Shown here: in pieces, positions 8,069-17,958 of the stretch
Layout: every line of letters starts with the position of its first letter
Numbering within the stretch: the stretch's first letter is position 1
Assembly (NCBI GenBank): GCA_913042035.1
Contig: CAJWIN010000008.1
Span: 1 to 32,116, forward strand
Reading direction: 5' to 3'
DNA length: 32,116 bases
Origin: an uncultured Gammaproteobacteria bacterium
GTDB lineage: Bacteria; Pseudomonadota; Gammaproteobacteria; Poriferisulfidales; GCA-002705445
Notes under the pieces: model-generated
Database searches by the model: none
What the model saw: only the letters and a program-made list of their open reading frames with translations
What the model was told of the DNA's origin: nothing
Translations under genes and position numbers: made by a program

Positions 8069-11000
8069 TTACGCAAGTTTAAAAATATTTTGTAGCTTGT
8101 AAACATCTAAATTTTCTGAATAATCAATTGCCTCTACAAGTGCGTTCGCAGCAGCTATAGTCGTAGTATAACAAACCTTGTAATTTAATGCTTCACGTCT
8201 TATTAGATACGAGTCTTTTATAGCTTGTTTTGATTGAGTTGTATTTATAATTAAGTCTATTTGATTGTTTTTAATCATGTCAACAATATGTGTTCTGCCT
8301 TCTCTTACTTTATTAACTCTTTTACATTTAATTTTATTTTCATTTAAGAAATTCTGAGTTCCATCTGTTGCCACTAAACTAAAGTCAAGTTTTAAAAGTT
8401 TTTTTGCTACATTAATAATATATTTTTTGTCTTCATCTTTAACGCTAATAAAAGCTGTGCCTTTGTCAGGTATTGTTACATTTGTAGCTATTTGTGATTT
8501 AGCAAAGGCTTCTCCAAAGTTTTTCCCTATGCCCATAACCTCTCCTGTAGATTTCATTTCTGGACCTAAAATTGGATCAACTCCTGGAAATTTTAAAAAA
8601 GGAAAAACAACTTCCTTAACATAACAAAAATCGTATTTTATATTTTTTGGTAGGGCTTGATCTTTAATACTCATACCAAGCATACATTTGGCTGCGATTT
8701 TTGCTACAGATATTCCGATTGATTTTGACACAAACGGAATTGTTCTTGACGCTCTAGGATTTACCTCAATGACAAAAATTTTATTATCTTTGATTGCAAA
8801 TTGAACATTCATCAAACCTTTAACATCCAACTCATTAGCCATTTTTATAGTATTTTCTTTTATTAATGCTATTTGTGATTTACTTATTGAGTATGTTGGT
8901 ATTGCACATGCAGAATCTCCAGAATGAACGCCTGCTTCTTCAATATGTTGCATTACACCTGCTATAAAAACTTCTCCTTTTAGATCACGAACAGCATCAA
9001 CATCAATTTCAATAGCTTCATTTAAAAACTTATCTATTAATACTGGAGCATCATTTGACACCTTAACTGCTTCGTTAATATATTTTTTTAATTCCTTGGA
9101 ATCATATATTACTTCCATCGCTCTTCCGCCTAAAACATATGATGGTCTTACAATTATTGGGTAACCTATTTTTTCTGCTTCCTCAAGTGCTTGTTTTTTA
9201 TTTCGCGCAGTACTGTTTGCTGGCTGAAGTATATTTATTTTTTTCAAAATATCTTTGAATTTTTCTCTATCTTCGGCAGCATCTATCGACTGAGGAGATG
9301 TTCCGATTACAGGTACTCCAAATTTAGCTAAGTCATTTACCAATTTTAAAGGGGTTTGTCCTCCATATTGAACAATGACACCATCAGGTTTTTCTATATC
9401 TACAATATTTAATACACTCTCTAATGTTATTGGTTCAAAATATAATCTATCTGATGTATCAAAGTCTGTTGAAACAGTTTCAGGATTGCAGTTAATCATT
9501 ATAGTTTCATAGCCTAATTCTTGTGCTGCTTTCGACGCGTGAACGCAACAATAATCAAATTCAATACCTTGCCCAATTCTATTCGGACCACTTCCTATAA
9601 CGATAATTTTTTTATTATTTGTTGGTAGTGCTTCGCAAAACTGTTCATATGTAGAATATAAATATGATGTTGTTGTTGGAAATTCTGCTGCACAAGTATC
9701 AACTCTTTTATAAACGGGCTTGATATTATTTTTCTCTCTTATTTTTCTAACTTTATGTTGAGTAGTATTTGTCAGATGTGCAATTTTAATATCTGTAAAA
9801 CCTTTCTTTTTATATGATAATAACTCTTCCGGCAAAATATCATTTATTTTTTTTTGCGATAAATCTTTTTCTACTTGAACTAAACTAAAAATTTGATCCA
9901 AAAACCATTTGTCTATACCTGATATTTTATAAACCTGTTCCACTGAGTAATCTTTTCTAAATGCTTCAGCAACAAATAATATCCTACTTGGTCCTGGTTC
10001 TTTGAGCTCATATTCAAAATTAGAGACATCTAACTCATCAAGCTCATCAATTATATCTAAACCATTTATGTCTAACTCTAAACTTGAAAGCGCTTTCTGA
10101 AGTGATTCTTGAAAATTTCTCCCTATAGACATAACTTCTCCAACAGATTTCATTTGGGTTGTAAGCCTATTATTTGCATCAGGAAATTTCTCAAATGCAA
10201 ATCTTGGAATTTTTGTTACGACATAATCAATAGTTGGCTCAAATGATGCTGGCGTTGCGCCACCAGTTATTTCATTCTTTAATTCATCTAGAGAATATCC
10301 TACTGCTAGCTTTGCTGCTATTTTAGCTATTGGAAACCCTGTTGCTTTTGACGCTAAAGCTGATGATCTAGATACTCTTGGATTCATTTCAATTACAACT
10401 AGTTTTCCATTTTTGGGATTAACCGCGAATTGGACATTTGAACCTCCGGTATCTACTCCAATCTTTCTAAGAATATCGATTGATGCATTTCGCATTATTT
10501 GATATTCCTTATCAGTTAATGTTTGCGCTGGAGCTACTGTTATAGAATCTCCAGTATGGACACCCATAGGATCAAAATTTTCAATTGAACATATAATAAT
10601 ACAGTTATCTTTAGAATCTCTTACTACTTCCATTTCATATTCTTTCCACCCCAGCAAAGACTCCTCTAAAAGAATTTCTGTTGTAGGAGAAACATCAAGC
10701 CCTCTATTAGAAATTTCAATAAATTCTTCCATGTTATAAGCAATGCCACCTCCACTTCCGCCAAGAGTGAATGATGGTCTAATTATTATTGGAAAACCTA
10801 TTTTTTTCTGTATATCTAATGCTTCATTTATGTTGTGAGCTATAAACGATTCAGCCGAATCTAGATTAATTTCTTTCATTGCATCTTTAAATTGCGCTCT
10901 GTCTTCTGCTAAATCAATCGCCTTTTTTGAAGCGCCAATCATTTCTACATTATATTTTTCTAAGATACCAAGCCTGTCTAAGTCTAATGCACAATTTAAC

Positions 11001-11284
11001 GCGGTCTGCCCACCCATTGTTGGTAAAATAGCGTCTGGCTTTTCTATTTCAATTATTTTTTCAACAATATTATGATTTATTGGTTCTATATAAGTTGCAT
11101 CAGCCATTTCAGGATCTGTCATAATGGTAGCTACATTTGAATTTACTAAAACTACTGAAAAGCCTTCTTCTTTTAAAGCCTTGCAAGCTTGAACACCAGA
11201 GTAATCAAACTCGCAAGCTTGCCCAATAACTATTGGTCCTGCCCCCAGTATCAATATTTTTTTTATATCATTTCTTTTTGGCAT
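8069..11284 (-). CDS. carB: Carbamoyl-phosphate synthase large subunit
   Basis: Makes carbamoyl phosphate from bicarbonate, ammonia and two ATP for arginine and pyrimidine synthesis; ammonia is tunnelled from CarA. The 1071 residues match the usual ~1073: N-terminal carboxyphosphate domain ([20 protein letters not shown]), oligomerisation region about 400-550, second ATP-grasp domain starting near [20 protein letters not shown], and a C-terminal methylglyoxal-synthase-like allosteric domain (from about 935). ATP-grasp motifs such as [15 protein letters not shown] and [16 protein letters not shown] are intact. Its start overlaps the end of carA by 17 bases; the N terminus matches the family exactly, so this start is well supported. 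Confidence 0.97.
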   Translation of the reverse strand: MPKRNDIKKILILGAGPIVIGQACEFDYSGVQACKALKEEGFSVVLVNSNVATIMTDPEMADATYIEPINHNIVEKIIEIEKPDAILPTMGGQTALNCALDLDRLGILEKYNVEMIGASKKAIDLAEDRAQFKDAMKEINLDSAESFIAHNINEALDIQKKIGFPIIIRPSFTLGGSGGGIAYNMEEFIEISNRGLDVSPTTEILLEESLLGWKEYEMEVVRDSKDNCIIICSIENFDPMGVHTGDSITVAPAQTLTDKEYQIMRNASIDILRKIGVDTGGSNVQFAVNPKNGKLVVIEMNPRVSRSSALASKATGFPIAKIAAKLAVGYSLDELKNEITGGATPASFEPTIDYVVTKIPRFAFEKFPDANNRLTTQMKSVGEVMSIGRNFQESLQKALSSLELDINGLDIIDELDELDVSNFEYELKEPGPSRILFVAEAFRKDYSVEQVYKISGIDKWFLDQIFSLVQVEKDLSQKKINDILPEELLSYKKKGFTDIKIAHLTNTTQHKVRKIREKNNIKPVYKRVDTCAAEFPTTTSYLYSTYEQFCEALPTNNKKIIVIGSGPNRIGQGIEFDYCCVHASKAAQELGYETIMINCNPETVSTDFDTSDRLYFEPITLESVLNIVDIEKPDGVIVQYGGQTPLKLVNDLAKFGVPVIGTSPQSIDAAEDREKFKDILKKINILQPANSTARNKKQALEEAEKIGYPIIVRPSYVLGGRAMEVIYDSKELKKYINEAVKVSNDAPVLIDKFLNEAIEIDVDAVRDLKGEVFIAGVMQHIEEAGVHSGDSACAIPTYSISKSQIALIKENTIKMANELDVKGLMNVQFAIKDNKIFVIEVNPRASRTIPFVSKSIGISVAKIAAKCMLGMSIKDQALPKNIKYDFCYVKEVVFPFLKFPGVDPILGPEMKSTGEVMGIGKNFGEAFAKSQIATNVTIPDKGTAFISVKDEDKKYIINVAKKLLKLDFSLVATDGTQNFLNENKIKCKRVNKVREGRTHIVDMIKNNQIDLIINTTQSKQAIKDSYLIRREALNYKVCYTTTIAAANALVEAIDYSENLDVYKLQNIFKLA

Positions 11285-12401
11285 TAATATTTTTCTTCAT
11301 AAAATTAATAAAATTTTCAAACAGGTAATTTACGTCTTGTGGACCAGGACATGCTTCAGGATGTCCTTGAAAGCTAAATATAGGAAGTTTTTTATGCTTT
11401 ATACCTTGAATTGTATTATCAAATAATGACCTATGAGTCACTTTGAAATCTTTTGGCAAGGTTTTTTCATCAACAACAAAACCATGATTTTGACTAGTTA
11501 TCATAACTTTTTCTGTCTCTAAATCTAAAACAGGATGGTTTGCACCATGATGGCCATATTTCATTTTTTTTGTTTTAGCCCCACTTGCTAATGATATTAA
11601 TTGATGACCTAAGCAGATGCCAAATATTGGAATGTTGCAATTAAAAAGATCTTTGATAGATTTAATTGCAAAGTCACATGGCTCTGGGTCTCCTGGCCCA
11701 TTGGACAGGAAAATTCCATCAGGATTAAACGATAAAATCTCATCAGATGTGGTTTTTGCGGGAACTACTTTTACTTCGCAATTCATGCTATTTAAAATAC
11801 GAAGTATATTTTTTTTCACACCAAAATCATAAGCAACTACTTTAAACTTTTTATCAGATTTTAATATTTTTTCTTCGTATTGAAAAACTTTTTCACTAAA
11901 AAGATATTTTTTTGTTACGGAAACTTTAGACGCTAATTCTGTACCAGAAATTCCAGAGTAGTTTTCTAACTTCTTTTTTGCTTTATTAATATTTTTTTTA
12001 TCATGAATAATACATGCGCTCATTGCACCTTTATTTCTAATGAGAGATGCGATATATCTTGTATCCAAATCTGCAATACAAACAATTTTTTTATTTATTA
12101 AGTAGCTTGTAAAATCTTCTGTTGATCTCCAGTTCGAAGGATTAGTTGGAATTTCACTTAGAACTAAACCGCTTACGTAGGATGAGTTTGATTCTTGATC
12201 ATCTTTATTGATGCCAACATTTCCTATATGTGGATAAGTAAATGTTATAATTTGATTTTTATAAGATGGATCTGAAATAACTTCCTGATAACCAGTCATA
12301 GCAGTATTAAAAACTATTTCTCCAAAGGAATCTTTTTTGTATCCTATAGATTTACCATAAAATATTTTTTCGTTTTCTAAGATTAAGATTGCCTGTTGCA
12401 A
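11268..12401 (-). CDS. carA: Carbamoyl-phosphate synthase small (glutaminase) subunit
   Basis: Hydrolyses glutamine to feed ammonia to CarB. The C-terminal class I amidotransferase domain has nucleophile C263 in [10 protein letters not shown] and the partner His/Glu H347/E349 in [12 protein letters not shown]. The N-terminal domain shows [17 protein letters not shown] and TYPHIGNVG. Translation starts at a TTG: an in-frame TAG lies just upstream (TAGGAAATACTTTTG), AGGAA provides the ribosome site, and the resulting N terminus aligns with the family. Length 377 is normal. It lies 40 bases after dapB and overlaps carB by 17 bases. Confidence 0.97.
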   Translation of the reverse strand: MQQAILILENEKIFYGKSIGYKKDSFGEIVFNTAMTGYQEVISDPSYKNQIITFTYPHIGNVGINKDDQESNSSYVSGLVLSEIPTNPSNWRSTEDFTSYLINKKIVCIADLDTRYIASLIRNKGAMSACIIHDKKNINKAKKKLENYSGISGTELASKVSVTKKYLFSEKVFQYEEKILKSDKKFKVVAYDFGVKKNILRILNSMNCEVKVVPAKTTSDEILSFNPDGIFLSNGPGDPEPCDFAIKSIKDLFNCNIPIFGICLGHQLISLASGAKTKKMKYGHHGANHPVLDLETEKVMITSQNHGFVVDEKTLPKDFKVTHRSLFDNTIQGIKHKKLPIFSFQGHPEACPGPQDVNYLFENFINFMKKNINAKKK

Positions 12402-12441
12402 AAGTATTTCCTATTTTATCATTTTATTTAATTTAAGTAAT

Positions 12442-13188
12442 TTATAGCGAAAGTGCATCACTCATTGTATACAAACCTTTATTTTTTTTAGCTATCCATT
12501 TTGAAGCTAAAATTGCGCCCTCTGCAAAAATCTTTCTGTCAAAACTTTTATGATTAATTTCTATAGACTCATTTTCTAAAGTGAACTTAACCATGTGATC
12601 TCCAACTACATTACCTACTCTCAAGCAATGATGGTTAATGTCTTTAAGATTTGATAAATTATTTTTAATAACGTCTTCAAACGCCAAAGACGTTCCAGAT
12701 GGCATATCAACTTTATGCTTATGATGGTGCTCAATTATATCTATATCAGAATTGTCTCCTATAGATGACGTCATTTTTTCAACAAGTTTTAAACATAAGT
12801 TTATTCCTATACTCATATTTGAAGATTTTAGTATAGATATTTCTTTACTCGCCAATTCTATTTCTTTTATTTGGCTATCTGAAAAACCCGTTGTTCCTAT
12901 AATTAATTTCCTGTTATGTCTTATACACTCATCAATTATCTTCATTGAATATTCTGGTCTAGTAAAATCTACGCATACATCGCAATTTAATATTGCGCGG
13001 CTTAAATCCTGAGTGATAATTTGTTGTTCAAAATTTTGTTCAAAATTAGATAAATTTTGACTTATTTTATTTACATCTCTTACAACGCCAGATGACAGTG
13101 TAATATTAGCATTATCTAATGATACTAGTTTTGCTATCTCCATTCCCATTTTTCCTGAAATTCCAGGTACGCAGATGCTTATAGACAT
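12442..13188 (-). CDS. dapB: 4-hydroxy-tetrahydrodipicolinate reductase
   Basis: NAD(P)H-dependent step of the diaminopimelate/lysine pathway, supplying peptidoglycan and protein synthesis. The nucleotide-binding motif is VPGISGKMG at 7-15, GTTGF is at 98-102, and the catalytic/substrate motif EHHHKHKVDMPSGTSLA is at 153-169 (His cluster, K159, SGT phosphate-like site). At 248 residues it is somewhat shorter than E. coli DapB (273) but no motif is missing. First gene of the long minus-strand directon running to secG; dnaJ lies 70 bases upstream, the dnaJ-dapB-carAB order of Pseudomonas. Confidence 0.95.
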   Translation of the reverse strand: MSISICVPGISGKMGMEIAKLVSLDNANITLSSGVVRDVNKISQNLSNFEQNFEQQIITQDLSRAILNCDVCVDFTRPEYSMKIIDECIRHNRKLIIGTTGFSDSQIKEIELASKEISILKSSNMSIGINLCLKLVEKMTSSIGDNSDIDIIEHHHKHKVDMPSGTSLAFEDVIKNNLSNLKDINHHCLRVGNVVGDHMVKFTLENESIEINHKSFDRKIFAEGAILASKWIAKKNKGLYTMSDALSL

Positions 13189-13258
13189 TGTAAGTTTTTG
13201 TGATGTTTAAAATTACATTATATTAACATAGAGTTTGAAAAGGACTAAAAGAAAATTA
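13189..13258 (-). promoter_or_regulatory. dnaJ to dapB intergenic region, possible dapB promoter
   Basis: A 70-base gap, the largest between 3 and 16 kb, so it is the likely start of the dapB-carAB-greA-rlmE-ftsH-glmM-tpiA-secG transcript. The minus strand has TATAAT at 13222-13217 within GTTAATATAATG, about 30 bases before the dapB ATG. No good -35 box is placed 16-18 bases upstream (TCCTTT at 17). I see no hairpin with a T-run that would end the dnaKJ transcript, so read-through is possible. Confidence 0.35.
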
Positions 13259-14194
13259 CTATTTGAAGAAATTTTTTAAGCCTCCAAGCCAACTTTCTGA
13301 CTTTGGACTATGCTTTTTTTTGCTATTTTTTAATTTATCATCAAAACGCAATAATAAATCTTTTTGTTCGTTTGATAAGTTTACAGGTGTTTCGATTTGA
13401 ACAGAGCATATTAAATCTCCAACACCGCCGCCTCTAACGGATTTAATTCCTTTTCCTTTCAATCTGAACAATCTTCCAGTTTGAGTTCCTACTGGTATAT
13501 TAATCGAAACCATACTGCTTGCTAATGTTGGTATTTCAATCTCAGCACCAAAGGCAGCTTCAGCAAAAGAAATTGGTACATTGCAATATAGGTTATTACC
13601 ATCTCTTTCAAATATTGAGTGTTTTTCTAAAACTACTCTGATGAAAAGATCTCCTGATGGGCCTTGATTGATACCAGGTTCACCTTTGCCAGAAAGCCTT
13701 ATTCGATCACCATTGTCAACGCCGGCAGGAATTGAAACCGATATTTCTTTGTCTTCATTTTTTGTTCTAAATTTTATAACTTTATCTATGCCAAAAGCTG
13801 CTTCTTCAAGAGTTAACTGCATTTGATACTCTAAATCAGCACCTTTATATGCTCGATTTGGATTTCTAGCTCGTCCCCCTCCAAAAATATCACCAAAAAT
13901 ATCCTCGAAAACATCTTCAAATCCAGAAGTATTAAAACCTCCTTGAGAGCGACCACCAAAGCCACCGCCAAAACCACCGCCAAAATCTGCAGTTCCATAC
14001 TGATCATACATAGATTTCTTTTGAGGATCTGAAAGGACGTCGTAAGCTTCTTTTGCTTCTTTAAATTTTGTCTCAGCAGTTTTATCGTTACCGGTTCTGT
14101 CGGGGTGAAATTTCATAGCTTTTTTCTTAAAAGCCTTTTTAATTTCATCACTTGATGCCCCTTTACTAAGACCTAAAATCTCATAGTAATCCAT
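13259..14194 (-). CDS. dnaJ: DnaJ co-chaperone lacking the zinc-finger domain
   Basis: Hsp40 partner of DnaK. The J domain (1-70) has the HPD motif in [10 protein letters not shown]; a Gly/Phe-rich linker follows ([16 protein letters not shown]). The peptide-binding domains (about 120-290) align with classical Dna[10 protein letters not shown], then [58 protein letters not shown]. The C-terminal [16 protein letters not shown] also matches classical DnaJ. The four CxxCxGxG repeats that normally sit between these are completely absent: the chain goes from GIDKVIKF through RTKNEDKEI directly to SVSIPAG. Hence 311 residues instead of ~375. CbpA-type proteins also lack the finger, but the tail and the 21-base gap to dnaK identify this as the dnaJ orthologue. 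Confidence 0.93.
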   Translation of the reverse strand: MDYYEILGLSKGASSDEIKKAFKKKAMKFHPDRTGNDKTAETKFKEAKEAYDVLSDPQKKSMYDQYGTADFGGGFGGGFGGRSQGGFNTSGFEDVFEDIFGDIFGGGRARNPNRAYKGADLEYQMQLTLEEAAFGIDKVIKFRTKNEDKEISVSIPAGVDNGDRIRLSGKGEPGINQGPSGDLFIRVVLEKHSIFERDGNNLYCNVPISFAEAAFGAEIEIPTLASSMVSINIPVGTQTGRLFRLKGKGIKSVRGGGVGDLICSVQIETPVNLSNEQKDLLLRFDDKLKNSKKKHSPKSESWLGGLKNFFK

Positions 14195-14215
14195 ATCAAT
14201 AGTTACGCTCTTTAA

Positions 14216-16147
14216 TTATTTCTTATCGTTATTAACTTCTTTGTATTCAGCATCAACAACATCTGCGTCATTTTCAGAATTAGAATTTGCATTCTCTGCT
14301 GAAGGTTCTGCATTTTCTTGAGCTTTTGCAGCTTGCTCAGCATACATCATTTCAGCCATTTTTGCTGATGCCTCTGAAAGTTCTTTTATGCATTTCTCGA
14401 TAGAATCTTTGTCTTCTGTTTTCAAAGCTTCTGTAAGCGCTTCATTTTTTTCCTTGATATTTTTTTGATCATCTTCAGTAACTTTATCTCCTAGCTCATC
14501 AAGTGATTTGTTTGTTGCATGAACCAAAGCATCTCCTTGATTTTTTAGAGCAACAAGCTCCTGGAATTTTTTATCTTCTTCCGCATGAAGCTCAGCATCT
14601 TTAACCATTTTTTCAATTTCGTCATCTGATAGCCCACTAGACGATTTAATAATTATAGATTGCTCTTTATTTGTAGCTTTATCTTGAGCTGAGACATTCA
14701 AGATTCCATTTGCATCAATATCAAATGTCACTTCAATCTGTGGCATACCTCTTGGAGCAGGAGGAATATCTGAAAGATTAAATTGACCTAAAGATTTATT
14801 TCCTGAAGCAATATCTCTTTCTCCTTGAAGGACATGAACTGTAACAGCAGTTTGGTTATCTTCAGCTGTTGAAAATGTTTGATTTTGTTTAGTAGGTATA
14901 GTTGAATTTTTTTCTATAAGCTTTGTCATAACTCCACCCATAGTTTCGATGCCTAAGGATAATGGCGTAACGTCTAATAATAGAACATCTGTGACATCTC
15001 CAGCCAAAACTCCACCTTGAATAGCTGCTCCAGCTGCAACAGCTTCGTCTGGATTAACATCTTTTCTTGGTTCTTTCCCAAAATAATCTTTTACAATTTT
15101 TTGAACCAAAGGCATTCTTGTTTGCCCACCAACTAATATAACGTCATCAATATCTTTTTTTGATAATTTGGCATCTTTTAAAGCTATTTCACAAGGAGTT
15201 ATTGTTCTTTTCACTAAATCTTCAACCATTGACTCAAATAAAGCTCTTGTGATTTTCATATTTAAATGTTTTGGCCCACTTGCATCAGCAGTTATGTATG
15301 GAATATTAATATCTGCTTGTTGGCCATTTGATAATTCTATTTTTGCTTTTTCAGAAGCATCCTTAAGTCTTTGTAAAGCTAAAGGATCAGATCTTAAATC
15401 AAAACTTTGTTCTTTTTTAAATTCATCAACTATATGATCAATTAATTTTGAATCAAAATCTTCACCGCCTAATTGAGTGTCGCCATTTGTAGATAAAACT
15501 TCAATTTGATTTTCTCCATCAATATCTGATATATCAATTATAGAAACATCAAATGTACCACCACCTAAGTCGTAGACAGCAATTTTTTTATCCCCTTTCT
15601 TTTGATCAAGACCATAGGCAACAGCAGCAGCTGTTGGTTCATTAATAATTCTTTGTACATTTAGTCCAGCAATTTTTCCCGCATCTTTTGTTGCTTGTCT
15701 TTGAGAATCATTAAAATATGCTGGGACAGTAATAACAGCATCTGTTACTTCAGAACCTAAGTATTCCTCGGCGGTTTTCTTCATTTTCATTAAAACTTTT
15801 GCTGATATTTCTGGTAAAGCCATTTTATTAGAATCAATTTGCACCCAAACATCTCCGTTATCTGCCTCAACTATGTTATAAGGTAAGATAGCTTTATCTT
15901 TTTGTACCTCCTTATCAGAATATTTTCTTCCAATAAATCTTTTAATAGCATAAACAGTTTTTTCCGGGTTTGTAACAGATTGTCTTTTTGCAGACTGGCC
16001 TACTAATGTTTCTGCATCAGTAAAAGCTACAACTGAAGGGGTTGTTCTATCTCCTTCGCTATTTTCAATAATTTTAGGTCTATCACCTTCCATGACAGAC
16101 ACACATGAATTTGTTGTTCCTAAGTCAATACCTATGATTTTACCCAT
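14216..16147 (-). CDS. dnaK: Molecular chaperone DnaK (Hsp70)
   Basis: ATP-driven chaperone working with GrpE and DnaJ. The 643-residue protein has the N-terminal phosphate loop [12 protein letters not shown], the ATPase-domain motifs [31 protein letters not shown] and [13 protein letters not shown], the [18 protein letters not shown] interdomain linker, and the substrate-binding domain. The tail [19 protein letters not shown] is the normal bacterial C terminus after an Ala/Glu/Asn-rich linker. GAGG lies 7 bases before the ATG. A sigma-32-type promoter is 40-68 bases upstream. Typical in every respect. Confidence 0.98.
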   Translation of the reverse strand: MGKIIGIDLGTTNSCVSVMEGDRPKIIENSEGDRTTPSVVAFTDAETLVGQSAKRQSVTNPEKTVYAIKRFIGRKYSDKEVQKDKAILPYNIVEADNGDVWVQIDSNKMALPEISAKVLMKMKKTAEEYLGSEVTDAVITVPAYFNDSQRQATKDAGKIAGLNVQRIINEPTAAAVAYGLDQKKGDKKIAVYDLGGGTFDVSIIDISDIDGENQIEVLSTNGDTQLGGEDFDSKLIDHIVDEFKKEQSFDLRSDPLALQRLKDASEKAKIELSNGQQADINIPYITADASGPKHLNMKITRALFESMVEDLVKRTITPCEIALKDAKLSKKDIDDVILVGGQTRMPLVQKIVKDYFGKEPRKDVNPDEAVAAGAAIQGGVLAGDVTDVLLLDVTPLSLGIETMGGVMTKLIEKNSTIPTKQNQTFSTAEDNQTAVTVHVLQGERDIASGNKSLGQFNLSDIPPAPRGMPQIEVTFDIDANGILNVSAQDKATNKEQSIIIKSSSGLSDDEIEKMVKDAELHAEEDKKFQELVALKNQGDALVHATNKSLDELGDKVTEDDQKNIKEKNEALTEALKTEDKDSIEKCIKELSEASAKMAEMMYAEQAAKAQENAEPSAENANSNSENDADVVDAEYKEVNNDKK

Positions 16148-16186
16148 TTTTTACCTCATTAATTTATTTTAGTCTTCAATAGTTTA

Positions 16187-16215
16187 TATATGTGGACGGA
16201 TTTAAATAATTCAAG
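16187..16215 (-). promoter_or_regulatory. Sigma-32-type heat-shock promoter for dnaK
   Basis: Read on the minus strand, CTTGAAT (16215-16209) is followed after exactly 13 bases by CCACATATA (16195-16187). The E. coli RpoH consensus is CTTGAAA, 13-17 bases, CCCCATNTA, so there is one mismatch in each element. It lies wholly in the grpE-dnaK gap. A start site about 7 bases downstream would give a leader of roughly 33 bases with GAGG ahead of the dnaK ATG. No CIRCE repeat overlaps it. Confidence 0.75.
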
Positions 16216-16218
16216 AAA

Positions 16219-16776
16219 TTATTTACTTTTTTTTGATACTATCACTAGGGCTGGTCTTAAGAGCTTTGATTTTAATTTGTATCCTTTTTGCATGACCTCT
16301 AACACCATATTTTCTTCTATTTCAGACTCTTTAGTGGCCATAGCTTGATGATATTCTGGGTCAAAATCTTCATTTAAAGGATTTATTTCTTCAACCTCAA
16401 GCTTATCAAAAATTTCTTTTGTGGTTTTAAGTAGTAAACTATTTCCTTCTATAAGAGTCTCTAGTTTTAAATTCGGCTCTTCAGATAATTTATTTGCTGC
16501 TTCCAGACTATCCATAATAACTAATAATTCTGAAGATAATTTTTCAGTTGAATATAATTGAGCCTGCTGCAATTGCTTTAAAGTTCGTTTTTGAAAGTTA
16601 TCTAGTTCAGCTTTAGATCTAAGGAGCAAATCGTTTAATTTAACGTTTTCAGCTAATAGTTTTTCTTGGTGATCTTCGTTTTCAACATTACTATCATTAA
16701 TTTCTTCAAGAATATCGTCGCTCTCAAGCTTCTCTGAATCTTGCTCAAAGTTTTCTTTAATTTCTTCTTCTTTCAT
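16219..16776 (-). CDS. grpE: Nucleotide exchange factor GrpE
   Basis: Dimeric exchange factor that releases ADP from DnaK. The 185 residues start with a very acidic, probably disordered segment (KEEEIKENFEQDSEKLESDD), then a long coiled coil (about 35-95, with AELDNFQKRTLKQLQQAQ) and the C-terminal beta domain with NPLNEDFDPEYHQAMA and VMQKGYKLKSKLLRPALVIVSKK, the GrpE signature. AAAGGAA precedes the ATG. It lies 43 bases after hrcA and 71 bases before dnaK, with its own heat-shock promoter. Confidence 0.95.
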   Translation of the reverse strand: MKEEEIKENFEQDSEKLESDDILEEINDSNVENEDHQEKLLAENVKLNDLLLRSKAELDNFQKRTLKQLQQAQLYSTEKLSSELLVIMDSLEAANKLSEEPNLKLETLIEGNSLLLKTTKEIFDKLEVEEINPLNEDFDPEYHQAMATKESEIEENMVLEVMQKGYKLKSKLLRPALVIVSKKSK

Positions 16777-16809
16777 TATGTTCCTTTACTTTAATGTTTC
16801 ATTGACTCT

Positions 16810-16838
16810 TATATAGGGTTTAATCAGAGGATTTCAAG
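16810..16838 (-). promoter_or_regulatory. Sigma-32-type heat-shock promoter for grpE
   Basis: On the minus strand CTTGAAA (16838-16832), a perfect RpoH -35 element lying inside the last codons of hrcA, is followed after 13 bases by CCCTATATA (16818-16810), one mismatch from CCCCATNTA. Expected start of transcription is near 16803, about 27 bases before the grpE ATG. Spacer length is identical to that of the dnaK promoter, which supports both calls. Confidence 0.8.
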
Positions 16839-17863
16839 GCTTCAGTCAATAATTTAGCTGTAATATCGACAATTGGGATAACTCTATCGTACGCCATTCT
16901 TTTAGGACCAATTACACCAAGTACACCCACAACATCATTATCAAATTCATAAGGTGCACTTATAACACTGCAGTCATCTAAAACATTGTATCCTGACTCA
17001 GCCCCTATAAATATTTTTACACCATCTGAAGTTATACTTTTATCTAGCAAATGGAGAATATTATTTTTCTCGCTAAATGCATCAAATAGAGTTTTTAATT
17101 TTTCTATATCAGATAATTCTTTGCAGTTCATTAATCTTGTTTGTCCGCTTACAAAAAGATCATCATTTTTTTTCATGTCATCCGTATCTAAAAAAAGTTT
17201 TTTTCCGAAGGTTATTGCTGAGGACATTATGCTATTCATATCTTTTCTCATTTCATCAAGTTCATTTAATAAAATTTTTCTAACATGATGAATTGATTGT
17301 CCAGATATTATTGCATTAAGATAATTTGATGCTTCTTGTAATTCAGAAGAATTATAACTCTTGTCCAGACTTATAATTTTATTTTCAACATCATTATTTT
17401 TGTTTATTAAAATTGCTAAAATTTTATCGTCACTTAATTTTAAAAAATCTATCTGCTTAAGCTGAATATCATTGTGAGTAGGCAAAGAGATTATGCCAGC
17501 TAACCCTGTTATATTTGATAAAATCTCGTTCGTATTTTTTACAATATTTTTTCTTTCTATGTTTCTTGTTAAGTTTAATTTTAATTTTTTAATAAGCTTG
17601 TTATTAACCGGTTGAACTTTGATCATTTTGTCAACAAACACTCTGTATGCTAGTTCTGTTGGCACTCTTCCCGCTGACTTATGAGGTGAATATATGTATC
17701 CGAGATCTTCTAAGTCTACAAATACATTTCTAATTGTTGCAGAGCTTATACCAATATCTGATGTTTGTGATAATTTTGTTGAGCCAACCGGTTGCCCGTC
17801 GGAAATGAAGCTTTCTATAAGTGCTTTTAAAAGTAATTCTTGTCTCTTATTTAAATTTTCCAT
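16820..17863 (-). CDS. hrcA: Heat-inducible transcription repressor HrcA
   Basis: Winged-helix repressor that in other bacteria binds the CIRCE operator of groESL and dnaK operons and needs GroEL for activity. The 347-residue protein has the N-terminal DNA-binding domain (1-75) with DGQPVGSTKLSQ, SSATIRNVFVDLEDLGYI and SPHKSAGRVPTELAYRVFVD, then the GAF-like and dimerisation regions ending in GVLGVIGPKRMAYDRVIPIVD, the HrcA signature. ATG at 17863. It heads hrcA-grpE-dnaK-dnaJ and is divergent from nadK. No CIRCE (TTAGCACTC-N9-GAGTGCTAA) is seen in the gaps of this locus, so its target is probably elsewhere, for example groESL. Confidence 0.95.
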   Translation of the reverse strand: MENLNKRQELLLKALIESFISDGQPVGSTKLSQTSDIGISSATIRNVFVDLEDLGYIYSPHKSAGRVPTELAYRVFVDKMIKVQPVNNKLIKKLKLNLTRNIERKNIVKNTNEILSNITGLAGIISLPTHNDIQLKQIDFLKLSDDKILAILINKNNDVENKIISLDKSYNSSELQEASNYLNAIISGQSIHHVRKILLNELDEMRKDMNSIMSSAITFGKKLFLDTDDMKKNDDLFVSGQTRLMNCKELSDIEKLKTLFDAFSEKNNILHLLDKSITSDGVKIFIGAESGYNVLDDCSVISAPYEFDNDVVGVLGVIGPKRMAYDRVIPIVDITAKLLTEALKSSD

Positions 17864-17958
17864 ATAAGAATATGCATTTTTTATTAATATAATATTATAT
17901 TATAAAATATATTATAATAATTTACATATAATGTTATATATGCAAATGAGGGGGTGTA
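17864..17958. promoter_or_regulatory. hrcA/nadK divergent promoter region
   Basis: A 95-base, almost purely A/T gap between divergent genes. For nadK, TATAAT at 17927-17932 would give a start near 17939 and a short leader containing GAGGGGG just before the ATG. An inverted repeat ATATAA-TG-TTATAT overlaps that -10 (17926-17939) and could be an operator or simply low complexity. Several TATAAT-like words face hrcA. There is no CIRCE element and no sigma-32-like -35/-10 pair. Confidence 0.4.

Noticed and set aside
16148-17958. CIRCE operator for HrcA
   Set aside because: No TTAGCACTC-N9-GAGTGCTAA or near match is present in the gaps before dnaK, grpE or hrcA.
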